IMG/VR virus record: IMGVR_UViG_3300006749_000017
Location: 1-51,371 of that record
DNA length: 51,371 bases
DNA from: a virus
Strand: one strand, 5' to 3'
Positions 1 to 6,336 of the stretch are shown here, in pieces (the first letter of the stretch is position 1; each line of letters starts with the position of its first letter). The notes beneath the pieces are model-generated. The model saw only the letters and a list, made by a program, of their open reading frames with translations. It was not told the origin of the DNA and ran no database searches. The translations under genes and the position numbers were made by a program.

Positions 1-105
1 ATTCTTCTTAATGAAGGTATGAGAGCTTGGATGTCATCTGTTGACCAACCACATGAGAACTTCGTGTTCCCAGAAGAAGTATTACCAAGAGGTAATGCAC
101 TCTAA
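1..105 (+). CDS. psbD: Photosystem II D2 protein, C-terminal end (partial)
   Basis: The window opens inside a reading frame whose last 34 residues end in [20 protein letters not shown], the highly conserved C-terminus of the photosystem II reaction-centre protein D2. D2 pairs with D1 in the thylakoid membrane. Cyanophages carry psbD to keep photosynthetic electron flow going during infection. Only the lumenal C-terminal tail is visible; the membrane helices lie upstream of the window. The stop codon TAA is followed by a hairpin terminator at 154-186. Identification is by the direct match of the tail motif and is very secure, although the gene is cut by the window edge. Confidence 0.96.
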   Translation: MLLNEGMRAWMSSVDQPHENFVFPEEVLPRGNAL

Positions 106-153
106 ATACTTTTGAGACATCGTTCGTGCGGTCTCTACAAAAGTCGGAACTTC

Positions 154-186
154 AAAGACCCTATCTAGTATAGGGTCTTTTTTTAT
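154..186 (+). terminator. Rho-independent terminator after psbD
   Basis: AAAGACCCTAT (154-164) pairs with ATAGGGTCTTT (170-180) around a 5-base loop and is followed by a run of T. This perfect stem with a U-tract closes the psbD transcript. The next gene's ATG lies immediately after the U-tract. Confidence 0.9.
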
Positions 187-408
187 ATGGAACTAGAAGA
201 TCAATTAGAACTTGGACATCTACTTCTCACAGAACGAGTATGTAGAGTGTGTAGAGAGCAAAAAAATCTATTATATTCTTTTTATCGGGTTCGTAAAAAT
301 ATGAAACTAGCATCATCATACTCATATGAGTGTAAAGAATGTACGATAAAAAGGATTACAAAAAACAGAAAAAGAGAAAGTGTAACTGAAATATATCCTG
401 ATTGGTAA
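187..408 (+). CDS. Small zinc-ribbon-like protein, unknown function
   Basis: 73 residues. Two CxxC pairs (VCRVC at about residues 18-22 and ECKEC at about 48-52), separated by about 27 residues, would make a four-cysteine zinc-binding site. The segment between them is basic and aromatic, suggesting nucleic-acid contact. The ATG sits directly after the T-run of the psbD terminator and has no visible ribosome-binding site, so translation may depend on read-through transcripts or the true start may be weak. I do not recognise a named family. The cysteine pattern supports a real gene. The longer ORF on the opposite strand in this region is a shadow. Confidence 0.65.
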   Translation: MELEDQLELGHLLLTERVCRVCREQKNLLYSFYRVRKNMKLASSYSYECKECTIKRITKNRKRESVTEIYPDW

Positions 409-416
409 ATTATTAC

Positions 417-444
417 TTGCAAACATTTGGTAGTATGATACAAT
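417..444 (+). promoter_or_regulatory. Sigma70-type (early) promoter
   Basis: TTGCAA (417-422), 16 bases, then TACAAT (439-444). It lies between two small genes, 22 bases before the ATG of a 30-residue membrane peptide. Its resemblance to the host sigma70 consensus suggests early expression. Confidence 0.5.
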
Positions 445-465
445 ACTTCTATTACTAAATATCCC

Positions 466-558
466 ATGTTAATGTCATTAGCATCTTTTAGTGTTTTCTT
501 GATAGTAGTATCAATATGCACTTTTGCTTTGTATCTAAAATTTTACAATCCACATTAA
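466..558 (+). CDS. Membrane peptide of 30 residues
   Basis: A short frame, ATG at 466 to TAA at 558, encodes 30 residues. Almost all of it is one hydrophobic helix (LASFSVFLIVVSICTFALYL), ending in a short polar tail KFYNPH. This looks like a single-pass membrane peptide. It follows a sigma70-type promoter, and the next gene starts 5 bases after its stop, which fits a real gene in a tight operon. There is no clear Shine-Dalgarno sequence. Small hydrophobic peptides are common in cyanophage early regions. The function is unknown, and it could be a chance frame. Confidence 0.5.
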   Translation: MLMSLASFSVFLIVVSICTFALYLKFYNPH

Positions 559-562
559 ACCT

Positions 563-778
563 ATGCACGGAAATCTAGAACCCGAAGAGAATATATTCTG
601 GTCTAAACCAGATAAGGAAGTTGTCAATGATTTGTGGGAGGACATGGATCGCCTCAATGCTTTATATGAGGAAATGATGTGGCCTAACGATGACGTATTA
701 GAATTTGTTCCTGATCATGCTAACAATAGAATCATTATTAAGAACAAATCAATGGAGGAAAGAAAAAATGAACAATAA
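563..778 (+). CDS. Conserved small acidic phage protein, unknown function
   Basis: 71 residues, rich in Asp, Glu and Trp near the N-terminus (EENIFWSKPDKEVVNDLWED), with a charged C-terminal tail. There is no membrane segment or recognised motif. It overlaps the start of the downstream glutaredoxin gene by 11 bases. Its own C-terminal codons carry the GGAGGAAAG ribosome-binding site for that gene, so the two are translationally linked. Soluble and probably regulatory or accessory; the function is not known. Confidence 0.75.
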   Translation: MHGNLEPEENIFWSKPDKEVVNDLWEDMDRLNALYEEMMWPNDDVLEFVPDHANNRIIIKNKSMEERKNEQ

Positions 779-1010
779 TTTTACAGTTTATTCTAAAGAT
801 GGATGCCCTTATTGCACAAAAGTGGTAAAGATGTTAGGGTTAGCAGGTCTAAATCATGTTGTGTATAAATTAGGAGAGGACTTCGATAAAAAAGGTTTCT
901 ATCACCAGTTTGGTGAGGGATCTACATTTCCACAAGTCTCTGTTGATGGACACACGATTGGTGGTTGCACCGACACAGTACAATATCTAAAGGAGAACAA
1001 TTTAGTGTGA
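768..1010 (+). CDS. nrdC: Glutaredoxin
   Basis: 80 residues with the glutaredoxin active site GCPYC at about residues 11-15, the TFPQV cis-proline loop near residue 52 and the GGCTD glutathione-binding turn near residues 62-66. Glutaredoxins reduce disulfides using glutathione. In T4-like phages they supply electrons to ribonucleotide reductase during deoxynucleotide synthesis. I chose the ATG at 768 rather than the longer frame from 705 because it has a strong GGAGGAAAG site about 8 bases upstream and gives the usual glutaredoxin length. Its stop overlaps the next ATG (TGATG). The nrdC symbol is by analogy with T4. Confidence 0.92.
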   Translation: MNNNFTVYSKDGCPYCTKVVKMLGLAGLNHVVYKLGEDFDKKGFYHQFGEGSTFPQVSVDGHTIGGCTDTVQYLKENNLV

Positions 1011-1375
1011 TGAAAAAAGTTGACGACTTTGAAACTGTATATGAAATGATTGAACATGCCATTGAACTTGCGTTTGATGGCAAAATGCAATTAAAATTTT
1101 ATGAGTTTTTGAAGTATCGTAAAACAAAAAAGAATGAAGTAGATGCTTTCATTGAAAGTTCTACTGCTGCTGAAATATCAGAGCAGGTGTTGGAATTAGA
1201 AGAGTATATTAAGGGTGGTGCTGATAATGATCATAAACAATTGCGTGAAGCATATGGTCATATACCAAAACCTAAAGCAAGAAAGATAAGAAATTACTTG
1301 TACAGTATATTAGAAGATGCATGGAGGTATAGTCGTGACAGAAAACCAGGAAGAAGAAAAAAAGTCTCTAAATAA
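1010..1375 (+). CDS. Conserved phage protein, unknown function
   Basis: 121 residues, starting at the ATG that overlaps the glutaredoxin stop codon. It is helical and charged, with a very basic C-terminus (RDRKPGRRKKVSK) typical of proteins that touch nucleic acid or ribosomes. The stop-start overlap indicates translational coupling with glutaredoxin. There is no family I can name. The longer frame from 965 is an in-frame extension through the glutaredoxin gene and is unlikely. Confidence 0.8.
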   Translation: MKKVDDFETVYEMIEHAIELAFDGKMQLKFYEFLKYRKTKKNEVDAFIESSTAAEISEQVLELEEYIKGGADNDHKQLREAYGHIPKPKARKIRNYLYSILEDAWRYSRDRKPGRRKKVSK

Positions 1376-1541
1376 TGACAAACCCGAAATGAATCGGGGC
1401 GTGGAATTATTACTTAGAAATAGGAGGGAAAGTAAACCAAAACCAAAAACGTTTCAGATAACTTTTGGAAAATTAATTGCTCTATGGAATAGAGAGATTG
1501 TCTTTCATTTTAATTGTTATCTGGATATCAGAAAAAAATAA
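1335..1541 (+). CDS. Small basic protein with GTG start, unknown function
   Basis: 68 residues from GTG at 1335, preceded by GGAGG (1323-1327) at 7-base spacing, which decides the start over the ATG at 1317. The N-terminus is acidic (TENQEEEKKS), the middle is basic (LLLRNRRESKPKPK) and the C-terminus is hydrophobic and aromatic (LWNREIVFHFNCYLDIRKK), possibly a peripheral membrane helix. It overlaps the previous gene by 41 bases. The function is unknown; the strong ribosome-binding site supports translation. Confidence 0.7.
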   Translation: MTENQEEEKKSLNNDKPEMNRGVELLLRNRRESKPKPKTFQITFGKLIALWNREIVFHFNCYLDIRKK

Positions 1542-1557
1542 CTCTGGGAGGAGTGCT

Positions 1558-1800
1558 ATGTCCGAACTATTAGTAGTAACATTGACACTTATGACACTTG
1601 TGTCTATACTTGCACTTGCGGTAGGAGGTATGATAGGATGGATGGCAAGACAGCATTCATACGAAACCACTCCACAAGTAGTTTACTCTCATCCAGAGAT
1701 GTTTGACTCGAATGGGAATGTTCTTCCCGATGAAATTTTAGCTTTAAGAATTGAAAACAATCATGACATCATCAACGACACCGACGACGAAGACGACTAA
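1558..1800 (+). CDS. Small membrane protein with acidic tail
   Basis: 80 residues from the ATG at 1558, which has an excellent GGGAGGAG site just upstream. The first 32 residues form one transmembrane helix (LLVVTLTLMTLVSILALAVG), followed by a soluble tail with SHPEMFDSNGNVLPDEILAL and a very acidic end (DTDDEDD). Topology is probably N-out single pass with the acidic tail inside. It overlaps the next gene by 38 bases. Similar small membrane proteins recur in cyanophages, but I know of no assigned function. Confidence 0.8.
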   Translation: MSELLVVTLTLMTLVSILALAVGGMIGWMARQHSYETTPQVVYSHPEMFDSNGNVLPDEILALRIENNHDIINDTDDEDD

Positions 1801-2416
1801 GAAAAGAGGTAGACCTCGTAAAGCAGATGGTCCTAAATTACCTTCAGCGTCTAAAGCAAAAAAGAGAACTATAAAATCAGCACCTGCTATTGATTCTATT
1901 CCAATAAATCCTTTTGTATTTGAGGTACTAGATCTTGTTTCTCAACAACCATCAGATGCTAAAAAAATAGAAGCATTAAAATTTCATGAGCATGATTGTG
2001 TCAAGATGATCATGATATGGAACTTCGATAAGTCTGTAATTAGTCTCTTACCTCAAGGAGAGGTTCCCTATGGCGAAACACAAGAGCAAACAGTATACAA
2101 AGGTAGTTTGTCAGAAAATCTTGCTAGAGAGGCAGCAGGAGGCGAATCAGCAACTGGTCAAGATTTAGATGGGAGAGGTAGAACTTCTTTAAGACGTGAG
2201 TATCAAAACCTCTATCATTATGTGCAGGGTGGAAACAACACTCTTACCACAACTCGTAGAGAAATGATGTTTATTAATCTTCTACAGGGACTACATCCAA
2301 GAGAGGCAGAAGTATTAGTTCTTACAAAGGATAAGAAACTTGATGAAAAATATGACATTACATTAGATAATGTAAAAGAAGCATTCCCTGATATTCAGTG
2401 GGGAGGTCGTTCATGA
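1763..2416 (+). CDS. DUF6433-like cyanophage protein with AT-hook-like N-terminus
   Basis: 217 residues. The N-terminus carries KKRGRPRK, an AT-hook-like motif that could bind the minor groove of AT-rich DNA, followed by a Lys-rich linker. The body (about residues 45-215) resembles the conserved T4-like cyanophage family I know as DUF6433 (FEVLDLVS and HPREAEVLVL are recognisable). No catalytic motif is visible. The start at ATG 1763 lies inside the previous gene; the next gene overlaps by ATGA at its stop. A DNA-associated role is inferred only from the AT-hook-like stretch. Confidence 0.75.
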   Translation: MTSSTTPTTKTTKKRGRPRKADGPKLPSASKAKKRTIKSAPAIDSIPINPFVFEVLDLVSQQPSDAKKIEALKFHEHDCVKMIMIWNFDKSVISLLPQGEVPYGETQEQTVYKGSLSENLAREAAGGESATGQDLDGRGRTSLRREYQNLYHYVQGGNNTLTTTRREMMFINLLQGLHPREAEVLVLTKDKKLDEKYDITLDNVKEAFPDIQWGGRS

Positions 2417-2763
2417 CATCAGAACTTAAAGAAAAACCATCTCCTCTACAAAAAGAGGAGGAGCAAATTAAATTTGATCCTTCAAAATATTCTTGTGAGT
2501 TTATTTTAGAAAAAACTACAAGTGAAAAGGCAAATGATCCATCCTTTCCTACTGATGCATTCAACGTTACCTACGTTGTAGAGGAACAGAAATTTTTAGA
2601 TGTAGTTAGGTCTGAAAAAATGGTTAATATATTTGACTTATATTATGATAGATATGGTAAAGATGTTTTGCAAAAAATTGAATATGGTAGAGGAACCATA
2701 AGACCTAATTTATGGGGAGTTACTAAATCTCAGACACAAAAGAAACGCAAGAGAAAATCATGA
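2413..2763 (+). CDS. Conserved cyanophage protein, unknown function
   Basis: 116 residues from the ATG at 2413, which overlaps the previous stop (ATGA) and has GGGAGG about 7 bases upstream. The pattern FDPSKYSCEFILEK, then DLYYDRYGKDVLQKI and a basic C-terminus (KKRKRKS), recalls a family common in T4-like cyanophages that lacks a known role. There are no membrane segments or catalytic motifs. It overlaps the next gene by ATGA, so three genes in a row are coupled. Confidence 0.75.
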   Translation: MTSELKEKPSPLQKEEEQIKFDPSKYSCEFILEKTTSEKANDPSFPTDAFNVTYVVEEQKFLDVVRSEKMVNIFDLYYDRYGKDVLQKIEYGRGTIRPNLWGVTKSQTQKKRKRKS

Positions 2764-3068
2764 ACAAAAACGAAATGAGTAATGATGCATTGAGATCTCA
2801 AATCAATGATATTATAGAGGGTGAGATTCAAAATGGGATTAATGATTATCTAGAGGATAAAGAAAAAAAGAAAGAGACTAAAGGATTTGGTGGAGATGTT
2901 CCTCAAGATGAAGGTAACGAATTGAATGTAAGAATATCAAAGAATGAGGTGGATAGAATTATGAAAGAGTATAAGAGAATTAAAAGGCAAGAAAGATCTA
3001 ATCTAGGGCAGGTTCAAAAACTTGGTTTGATTGATAAGAATGGGAGACCTATCGATGTCAAAGATTGA
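2760..3068 (+). CDS. Charged helical protein, unknown function
   Basis: 102 residues, strongly charged and probably coiled-coil (LEDKEKKKETKG and RIMKEYKRIKRQERSN), with a C-terminus NGRPIDVKD. The start overlaps the upstream stop (ATGA); a second in-frame ATG at 2775 is possible. It overlaps the next gene by 14 bases. No family is recognised; accepted as real because of the tight coupling on both sides. Confidence 0.65.
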   Translation: MNKNEMSNDALRSQINDIIEGEIQNGINDYLEDKEKKKETKGFGGDVPQDEGNELNVRISKNEVDRIMKEYKRIKRQERSNLGQVQKLGLIDKNGRPIDVKD

Positions 3069-3291
3069 TACTCAGGGCATGAGTGGTGAGGTAGTGAACG
3101 GATGTAAGGATAACATATATCCTAGAGATGAGAATGGAAACATTATCTACCCACCAGCAAACTTTAAGCAATGGCCAATCTTTAATGAAAAAGAAAGGGC
3201 AGAGTTAAAGGAAATTATGTTAGAAGCATTGGTAGAGTTTCATAAGAAACCTGATTATTCACCTTACAGACTAGACGAACTACAAGAATGA
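3055..3291 (+). CDS. Small conserved phage protein, unknown function
   Basis: 78 residues from the ATG at 3055. The longer frame from 3031 would extend further into the previous gene. It contains YPRDENGNIIYPPANFKQWP, an Asp/Asn-rich turn, and a helical C-terminal half ending DELQE. It overlaps the purN start (ATGA at 3288-3291), so it probably couples to purN translation. There is no known function. Confidence 0.7.
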   Translation: MSKIDTQGMSGEVVNGCKDNIYPRDENGNIIYPPANFKQWPIFNEKERAELKEIMLEALVEFHKKPDYSPYRLDELQE

Positions 3292-3857
3292 AATTAGGAG
3301 TCATGTGTTCTGGTAACGGAACTAATTTTGAAAATATACTACGCACATGCCGTCATGACGAAGTAGTATTGATGATACATAATAAGAAAAAATGTGGTGC
3401 AGTTAAACGAGCTGCTAAGTTTGGTATCAATCATTGCTATATTAATGCAAAGAATGAAGACCAAATCATTAAGTTATTTGAGGCTTATGAAGTAGACCTC
3501 ATAGTCCTTGCAGGATACATGAGGATTATTAAAAATCCATCTGCATTTCCTTGCCCTATAATCAATGTTCATCCATCTCTGTTACCTAAATATAAAGGTC
3601 TGAATGCTATCGAACAAGCAATGGACGCAGGTGAAAAGGTTACTGGATGTACAGTTCATTATGTAAATGAAGAATTAGATGGTGGTGAAACAATACTTCA
3701 AGCAGAGGTTCCTATATTACCTGATGATGATATAATTTCTCTAACTAAAGCAGTTCAGCGACAAGAGTACGTAATTTTACCAAAGGCAATCGAAAATGTT
3801 AAGCACCAAATACAGAAACAAGATAGTAGATATTTGTTGTCGCATAATATCAACTGA
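3288..3857 (+). CDS. purN: Phosphoribosylglycinamide formyltransferase (GAR transformylase)
   Basis: 189 residues. PurN transfers a formyl group from 10-formyl-tetrahydrofolate to glycinamide ribonucleotide, the third step of purine synthesis. Visible signatures are the N-terminal nucleotide-binding loop CSGNGTNFENIL, the catalytic INVHPSLLPKYKG with Asn93 and His95, and LDGGET with Asp131. The spacing matches E. coli Asn106, His108 and Asp144 with a constant offset of 13. Phage purN is a known cyanophage auxiliary metabolic gene that boosts purine supply for replication. Its 3' end overlaps the next small gene by 62 bases. Confidence 0.95.
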   Translation: MKLGVMCSGNGTNFENILRTCRHDEVVLMIHNKKKCGAVKRAAKFGINHCYINAKNEDQIIKLFEAYEVDLIVLAGYMRIIKNPSAFPCPIINVHPSLLPKYKGLNAIEQAMDAGEKVTGCTVHYVNEELDGGETILQAEVPILPDDDIISLTKAVQRQEYVILPKAIENVKHQIQKQDSRYLLSHNIN

Positions 3858-3981
3858 TGGGCAAGTAGATCTTGATGAAAGAATTTGGATGAATAAATTA
3901 TGTGAGCATAATGATAAAGCAAGAGAGTTAGCACATGCTATGTTATGCCCAGATGTGATGGGTGAGGCAATCTATAAGTAA
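3796..3981 (+). CDS. Small conserved cyanophage protein, unknown function
   Basis: 61 residues, overlapping the purN 3' end by 62 bases in another frame. The sequence STKYRNKIVDICCRI, then LDERIWMNKL and MLCPDVMGE, recalls a small helical family I associate with marine cyanophages. It has four cysteines but no paired zinc motif. The long overlap is unusual, but the composition is protein-like, unlike that of shadow frames. The function is unknown. Confidence 0.65.
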   Translation: MLSTKYRNKIVDICCRIISTDGQVDLDERIWMNKLCEHNDKARELAHAMLCPDVMGEAIYK

Positions 3982-3984
3982 AAC

Positions 3985-4013
3985 TTGCATATATAGAATA
4001 CATGTGTTAGTAT
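3985..4013 (+). promoter_or_regulatory. Sigma70-type promoter for the riboswitch/DUF4278 unit
   Basis: TTGCAT (3985-3990), exactly 17 bases, then TAGTAT (4008-4013). The expected start of transcription, about position 4020, coincides with the first base of the first aptamer (4021). The -10 box lies inside the inverted repeat TGTGTTA/TAACACA, so a repressor could block it. Confidence 0.75.
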
Positions 4014-4020
4014 TAACACA
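4003..4020 (+). repeat. Inverted repeat over the -10 box (possible operator)
   Basis: TGTGTTA (4003-4009), 4-base spacer GTAT, TAACACA (4014-4020): a perfect 7-bp inverted repeat that contains the -10 element and ends at the predicted transcription start. It could be an operator for a dimeric regulator. Since it is upstream of the start, it should not be part of the transcript. Confidence 0.5.
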
Positions 4021-4111
4021 ATCGTTCATCCCATAAGGGACGCAAGTAAGCCGACTCGGAACGGAATCGTTCATCCTCTTTGGAGGACGCAAAAGCCGAC
4101 TAAAGGAACGG
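4021..4111 (+). ncRNA. Tandem glutamine riboswitch (glnA RNA motif), two aptamers
   Basis: Two direct copies of a structured element, 4022-4064 and 4067-4111. Each has CGTTC pairing with GAACG (4023-4027 with 4059-4063; 4068-4072 with 4106-4110), then CATCC opening an inner hairpin (TCCC-ATAA-GGGA, and TCCTC with GAGGA), then GACGCAA and AGCCGACT before GGAACGG. This layout (CGUUCAUCC, GGACG-AAG, GGAACG) matches my recollection of the cyanobacterial glnA RNA that binds L-glutamine and is often found in tandem. It lies between a sigma70-type promoter and the ATG of the DUF4278 gene at 4144. Covariance-model confirmation was not possible. Confidence 0.72.
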
Positions 4112-4143
4112 ATTAAAACCCCTACTACTTTGGAGTAAAGCCA

Positions 4144-4287
4144 ATGGCAAAAGTCACTTACCGTGGAGTCGAGTACGACTCTGCAGATTACAACAAAAAA
4201 GTCCTTGCTGAAGCAGCAAGGAATAGGAACTTCGACCTAATGTATCGAGGTATTAAAGTGAAAAGCAAGGCAGTTCCTTGCAGTTAA
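4144..4287 (+). CDS. DUF4278-family small protein under riboswitch control
   Basis: 47 residues from the ATG at 4144, with GGAG (4132-4135) at 8-base spacing. It has two copies of a YRG motif, TYRGVEYD at residues 5-12 and MYRGIKVK at 33-40, the hallmark of DUF4278. It is basic and probably a small beta-rich fold. The gene is the only one in its transcription unit: promoter, tandem glutamine aptamers, this gene, then a strong terminator. Small cyanobacterial proteins of this type include, as far as I recall, PirA, which binds the nitrogen regulator PII; a role in host nitrogen or glutamine control is therefore my inference, not shown by the sequence. Confidence 0.82.
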   Translation: MAKVTYRGVEYDSADYNKKVLAEAARNRNFDLMYRGIKVKSKAVPCS

Positions 4288-4290
4288 TAT

Positions 4291-4319
4291 AAAGAGGGGG
4301 TTTACATACCCCCTTTTTT
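4291..4319 (+). terminator. Rho-independent terminator after DUF4278 gene
   Basis: AAAGAGGGGGT (4291-4301) pairs with ACCCCCTTTTTT (4308-4319) around a short loop, followed by A-T. This is a very strong G/C stem with a U-tract. Its loop holds the -35 box of the next promoter. Confidence 0.93.
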
Positions 4320-4329
4320 AATGTATAAT
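4301..4329 (+). promoter_or_regulatory. Sigma70-type promoter nested in the terminator
   Basis: TTTACA (4301-4306), exactly 17 bases, then the consensus TATAAT (4324-4329). It drives the gene at 4350 and probably thyX and phoH. The -35 box is in the terminator loop, so termination and re-initiation share the same DNA. Confidence 0.8.
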
Positions 4330-4349
4330 TTTAAAAAAGAGTGTAAGTT

Positions 4350-4607
4350 ATGGCACTACATATGCGTGAGCAAATCTTAAGAGCATTGATAGCACATGCT
4401 CAAGGTGATATTGCAAAACACAAAGCAAATGTTGAAGTATATCTAGAAAATCCTGCAGGTGTTGGTGAACACACTGACATCCTAGAATCTATAGAAAAAG
4501 AAATAGATATAATTGCAAAATATCAAGACCAAATAGATATAATTAAGAAGTATTTTATGTCTAGTCAAACTATGACAGACATAGACAGAAGATCTAGTGA
4601 GATTTAA
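4350..4607 (+). CDS. Conserved helical cyanophage protein, unknown function
   Basis: 85 residues: MREQILRALIAHAQGDIAKH, then NVEVYLENPAGVGEH and a long C-terminal helix rich in Ile and Lys. It is predicted all-helical with a coiled-coil (about residues 40-68). I recall closely related sequences as a widely conserved marine T4-like phage protein without assigned function. It is the first gene after the TTTACA/TATAAT promoter, 6 bases before the thyX start region. Confidence 0.82.
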   Translation: MALHMREQILRALIAHAQGDIAKHKANVEVYLENPAGVGEHTDILESIEKEIDIIAKYQDQIDIIKKYFMSSQTMTDIDRRSSEI

Positions 4608-4613
4608 TAAGTG

Positions 4614-5258
4614 ATGGATACTCAGATTAAATTAGTCAGTGCTACACCTGATGCTGAACAACATATGGGATATGTTGCTCGTGTATCTAATCCTAAGAAC
4701 CAAGACAATCCTAATGTATCTGGGTTGTTGAAGTATTGTATTAAGCATGGTCATTGGAGTGTCTTTGAACAAGCATTCATGACTGTAGAAATCAATACTA
4801 CTAGAGGACTTGCGGCACAGATACTACGCCATAGATCATTCACATATCAAGAGTTCTCTCAAAGATATGCTGATAGTAGTATGTTAGGTGATGTAATTCC
4901 TTTACCAGAACTAAGGAGACAAGATGATAAGAATCGTCAGAATAGTATTGATGATGTAGATCCTCTTTTAGTACAGGATTTTAATCAAAAAATACAAAAG
5001 CATTTTGTAGATGGAATGCATTTGTATAAAGAGATGTTGGATGCAGGTATTGCAAAGGAGTGTGCTAGATTTGTATTACCACTTGCAACACCAACACGTT
5101 TGTATATGACTGGTAGTGTACGTTCATGGATACACTATATTGATTTGCGTTCTGCACATGGAACACAGAAAGAACACATGGATGTGGCAGAAGGAGTTCG
5201 CAGGATATTTACCGAACAATTTCCAGTTGTCGCAGAAGCTCTTGAATGGGCTAAATAA
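4614..5258 (+). CDS. thyX: Flavin-dependent thymidylate synthase
   Basis: 214 residues. ThyX makes dTMP from dUMP using methylene-tetrahydrofolate and reduced FAD. The defining motif RHRxxSxxxxSxR is present in close form as [13 protein letters not shown] at residues 72-84. The segment [19 protein letters not shown] followed by [10 protein letters not shown] is the usual C-terminal substrate and FAD-binding part. The length is normal for the family. GTG at 4611 directly precedes the ATG at 4614; I take the ATG. Phages use ThyX to supply thymidine when host nucleotides run short. The stop codon overlaps a late-promoter-like motif. Confidence 0.95.
   Translation: MDTQIKLVSATPDAEQHMGYVARVSNPKNQDNPNVSGLLKYCIKHGHWSVFEQAFMTVEINTTRGLAAQILRHRSFTYQEFSQRYADSSMLGDVIPLPELRRQDDKNRQNSIDDVDPLLVQDFNQKIQKHFVDGMHLYKEMLDAGIAKECARFVLPLATPTRLYMTGSVRSWIHYIDLRSAHGTQKEHMDVAEGVRRIFTEQFPVVAEALEWAK
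5251..5257 (+). promoter_or_regulatory. Late promoter motif CTAAATA
   Basis: CTAAATA followed by ACTA, overlapping the thyX stop codon and ending 21 bases before the ATG at 5279. It matches the extended late motif seen before the structural genes. Confidence 0.5.
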
Positions 5259-5278
5259 CTATCCAATATTGTATTCAT

Positions 5279-5575
5279 ATGGCCACATACCCTGTTATTA
5301 ATAAAGAAACTGGTGAACAAAAAGAAGTGTCAATGAGCGTTCATGATTGGGATCAGTGGAAGACTGACAATCCTAATTGGCAACGATATTTCACTCCTGA
5401 AAATTCTCCAAGTTTAGGTGTTGAGGTTGGTGAGTGGAGAGATAAACTTGTTAATAAAAATCCTGGATGGGGGGAAGTTTTGAAGAAAGCTGAAAAGTCT
5501 GGAGGTATCTCTGGACGCTTAGCTAAAAGAGGTTCTTACGAATCTTCTACTCAATCTGCCTTTGATGTTGATTAA
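5279..5575 (+). CDS. Conserved small cyanophage protein, unknown function
   Basis: 98 residues. The N-terminal half, TYPVINKETGEQKEVSMSVH and DWDQWKTDNPNW, looks like the body of an FmdB-type zinc ribbon protein but has no cysteines. The C-terminal half is basic and Ser/Gly-rich. It is preceded by a CTAAATA motif and followed 2 bases later by phoH. The function is unknown; the FmdB similarity is impressionistic. Confidence 0.75.
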   Translation: MATYPVINKETGEQKEVSMSVHDWDQWKTDNPNWQRYFTPENSPSLGVEVGEWRDKLVNKNPGWGEVLKKAEKSGGISGRLAKRGSYESSTQSAFDVD

Positions 5576-5577
5576 TT

Positions 5578-6336
5578 ATGCCACGTAAAAAGAAAACATC
5601 AGATCCAATTGGGGTGGGTCTAAGTATGTCGGCCAAACAGATGAAGAGAAAGAAACCATTAAATTCTGATTTGATGAGAGAGATAGAACCTCTCACTGAG
5701 AACCAGAGAATATTGTTTGAGTCATATGATGTAGGTAAAAATGTTGTTGCATATGGATGTGCAGGAACAGGTAAAACTTTTATCACATTATATAATGCCC
5801 TTTGTGATGTTTTAGATCAGACAACTCCCTATGAAAAAATCTACATTGTAAGATCACTTGTTGCTACTCGTGAGATTGGTTTCTTACCTGGCGACCATGA
5901 TGATAAATCTTTCTTGTATCAAATACCATACAAACATATGGTAAAGTACATGTTTGAATTGCCTACAGAAGCAGACTTTGAAATGCTCTATGGTAATTTA
6001 AAAGCACAAGGAACCATTGATTTTTGGAGTACATCATTCATTCGTGGAACTACTTTTGATAAGTCTATTATTATAGTAGATGAATTTCAAAACTTGAATT
6101 ATCATGAATTAGATAGTATAATGACAAGGGTTGGTGATAGATCTAAAATTATGTTCTGTGGAGATGCTACTCAAACTGACCTTATCAAGCAGAATGAAAG
6201 AAACGGTATTCATGATTTTATGAGAGTCCTTCGTATGATGTCTTCAGTTGACATTGTAGAATTTGGTGTTGAGGATATTGTTCGTTCTGGTTTAGTCAAA
6301 GAGTATATACTCGCAAAAATGGAACTTAATTTATGA
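5578..6336 (+). CDS. phoH: PhoH-like P-loop ATPase
   Basis: 252 residues. Walker A GCAGTGKT at residues 61-68 and Walker B SIIIVDEFQN at about 163-172 define a PhoH-type NTPase; further signatures are YIVRSLVATREIGFLPG, FWSTSFIRGTTF and MFCGDATQTDL. The N-terminal 35 residues are a basic tail (PRKKKTSD, KQMKRKKP). PhoH-like genes are nearly universal in marine cyanophages; an ATPase or RNA-helicase-like role is proposed but the phage function is unsettled. The stop overlaps the next ATG (ATGA at 6333). Confidence 0.95.
   Translation: MPRKKKTSDPIGVGLSMSAKQMKRKKPLNSDLMREIEPLTENQRILFESYDVGKNVVAYGCAGTGKTFITLYNALCDVLDQTTPYEKIYIVRSLVATREIGFLPGDHDDKSFLYQIPYKHMVKYMFELPTEADFEMLYGNLKAQGTIDFWSTSFIRGTTFDKSIIIVDEFQNLNYHELDSIMTRVGDRSKIMFCGDATQTDLIKQNERNGIHDFMRVLRMMSSVDIVEFGVEDIVRSGLVKEYILAKMELNL

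Noticed and set aside
102-108. CTAAATA after psbD as a late promoter
   Set aside because: The psbD terminator at 154-186 lies between it and the next gene, and the TAA belongs to the psbD stop codon.
282-521. 79-residue minus-strand frame
   Set aside because: Opposite the zinc-ribbon-like gene and the early promoter; low-complexity hydrophobic composition and no ribosome-binding site.
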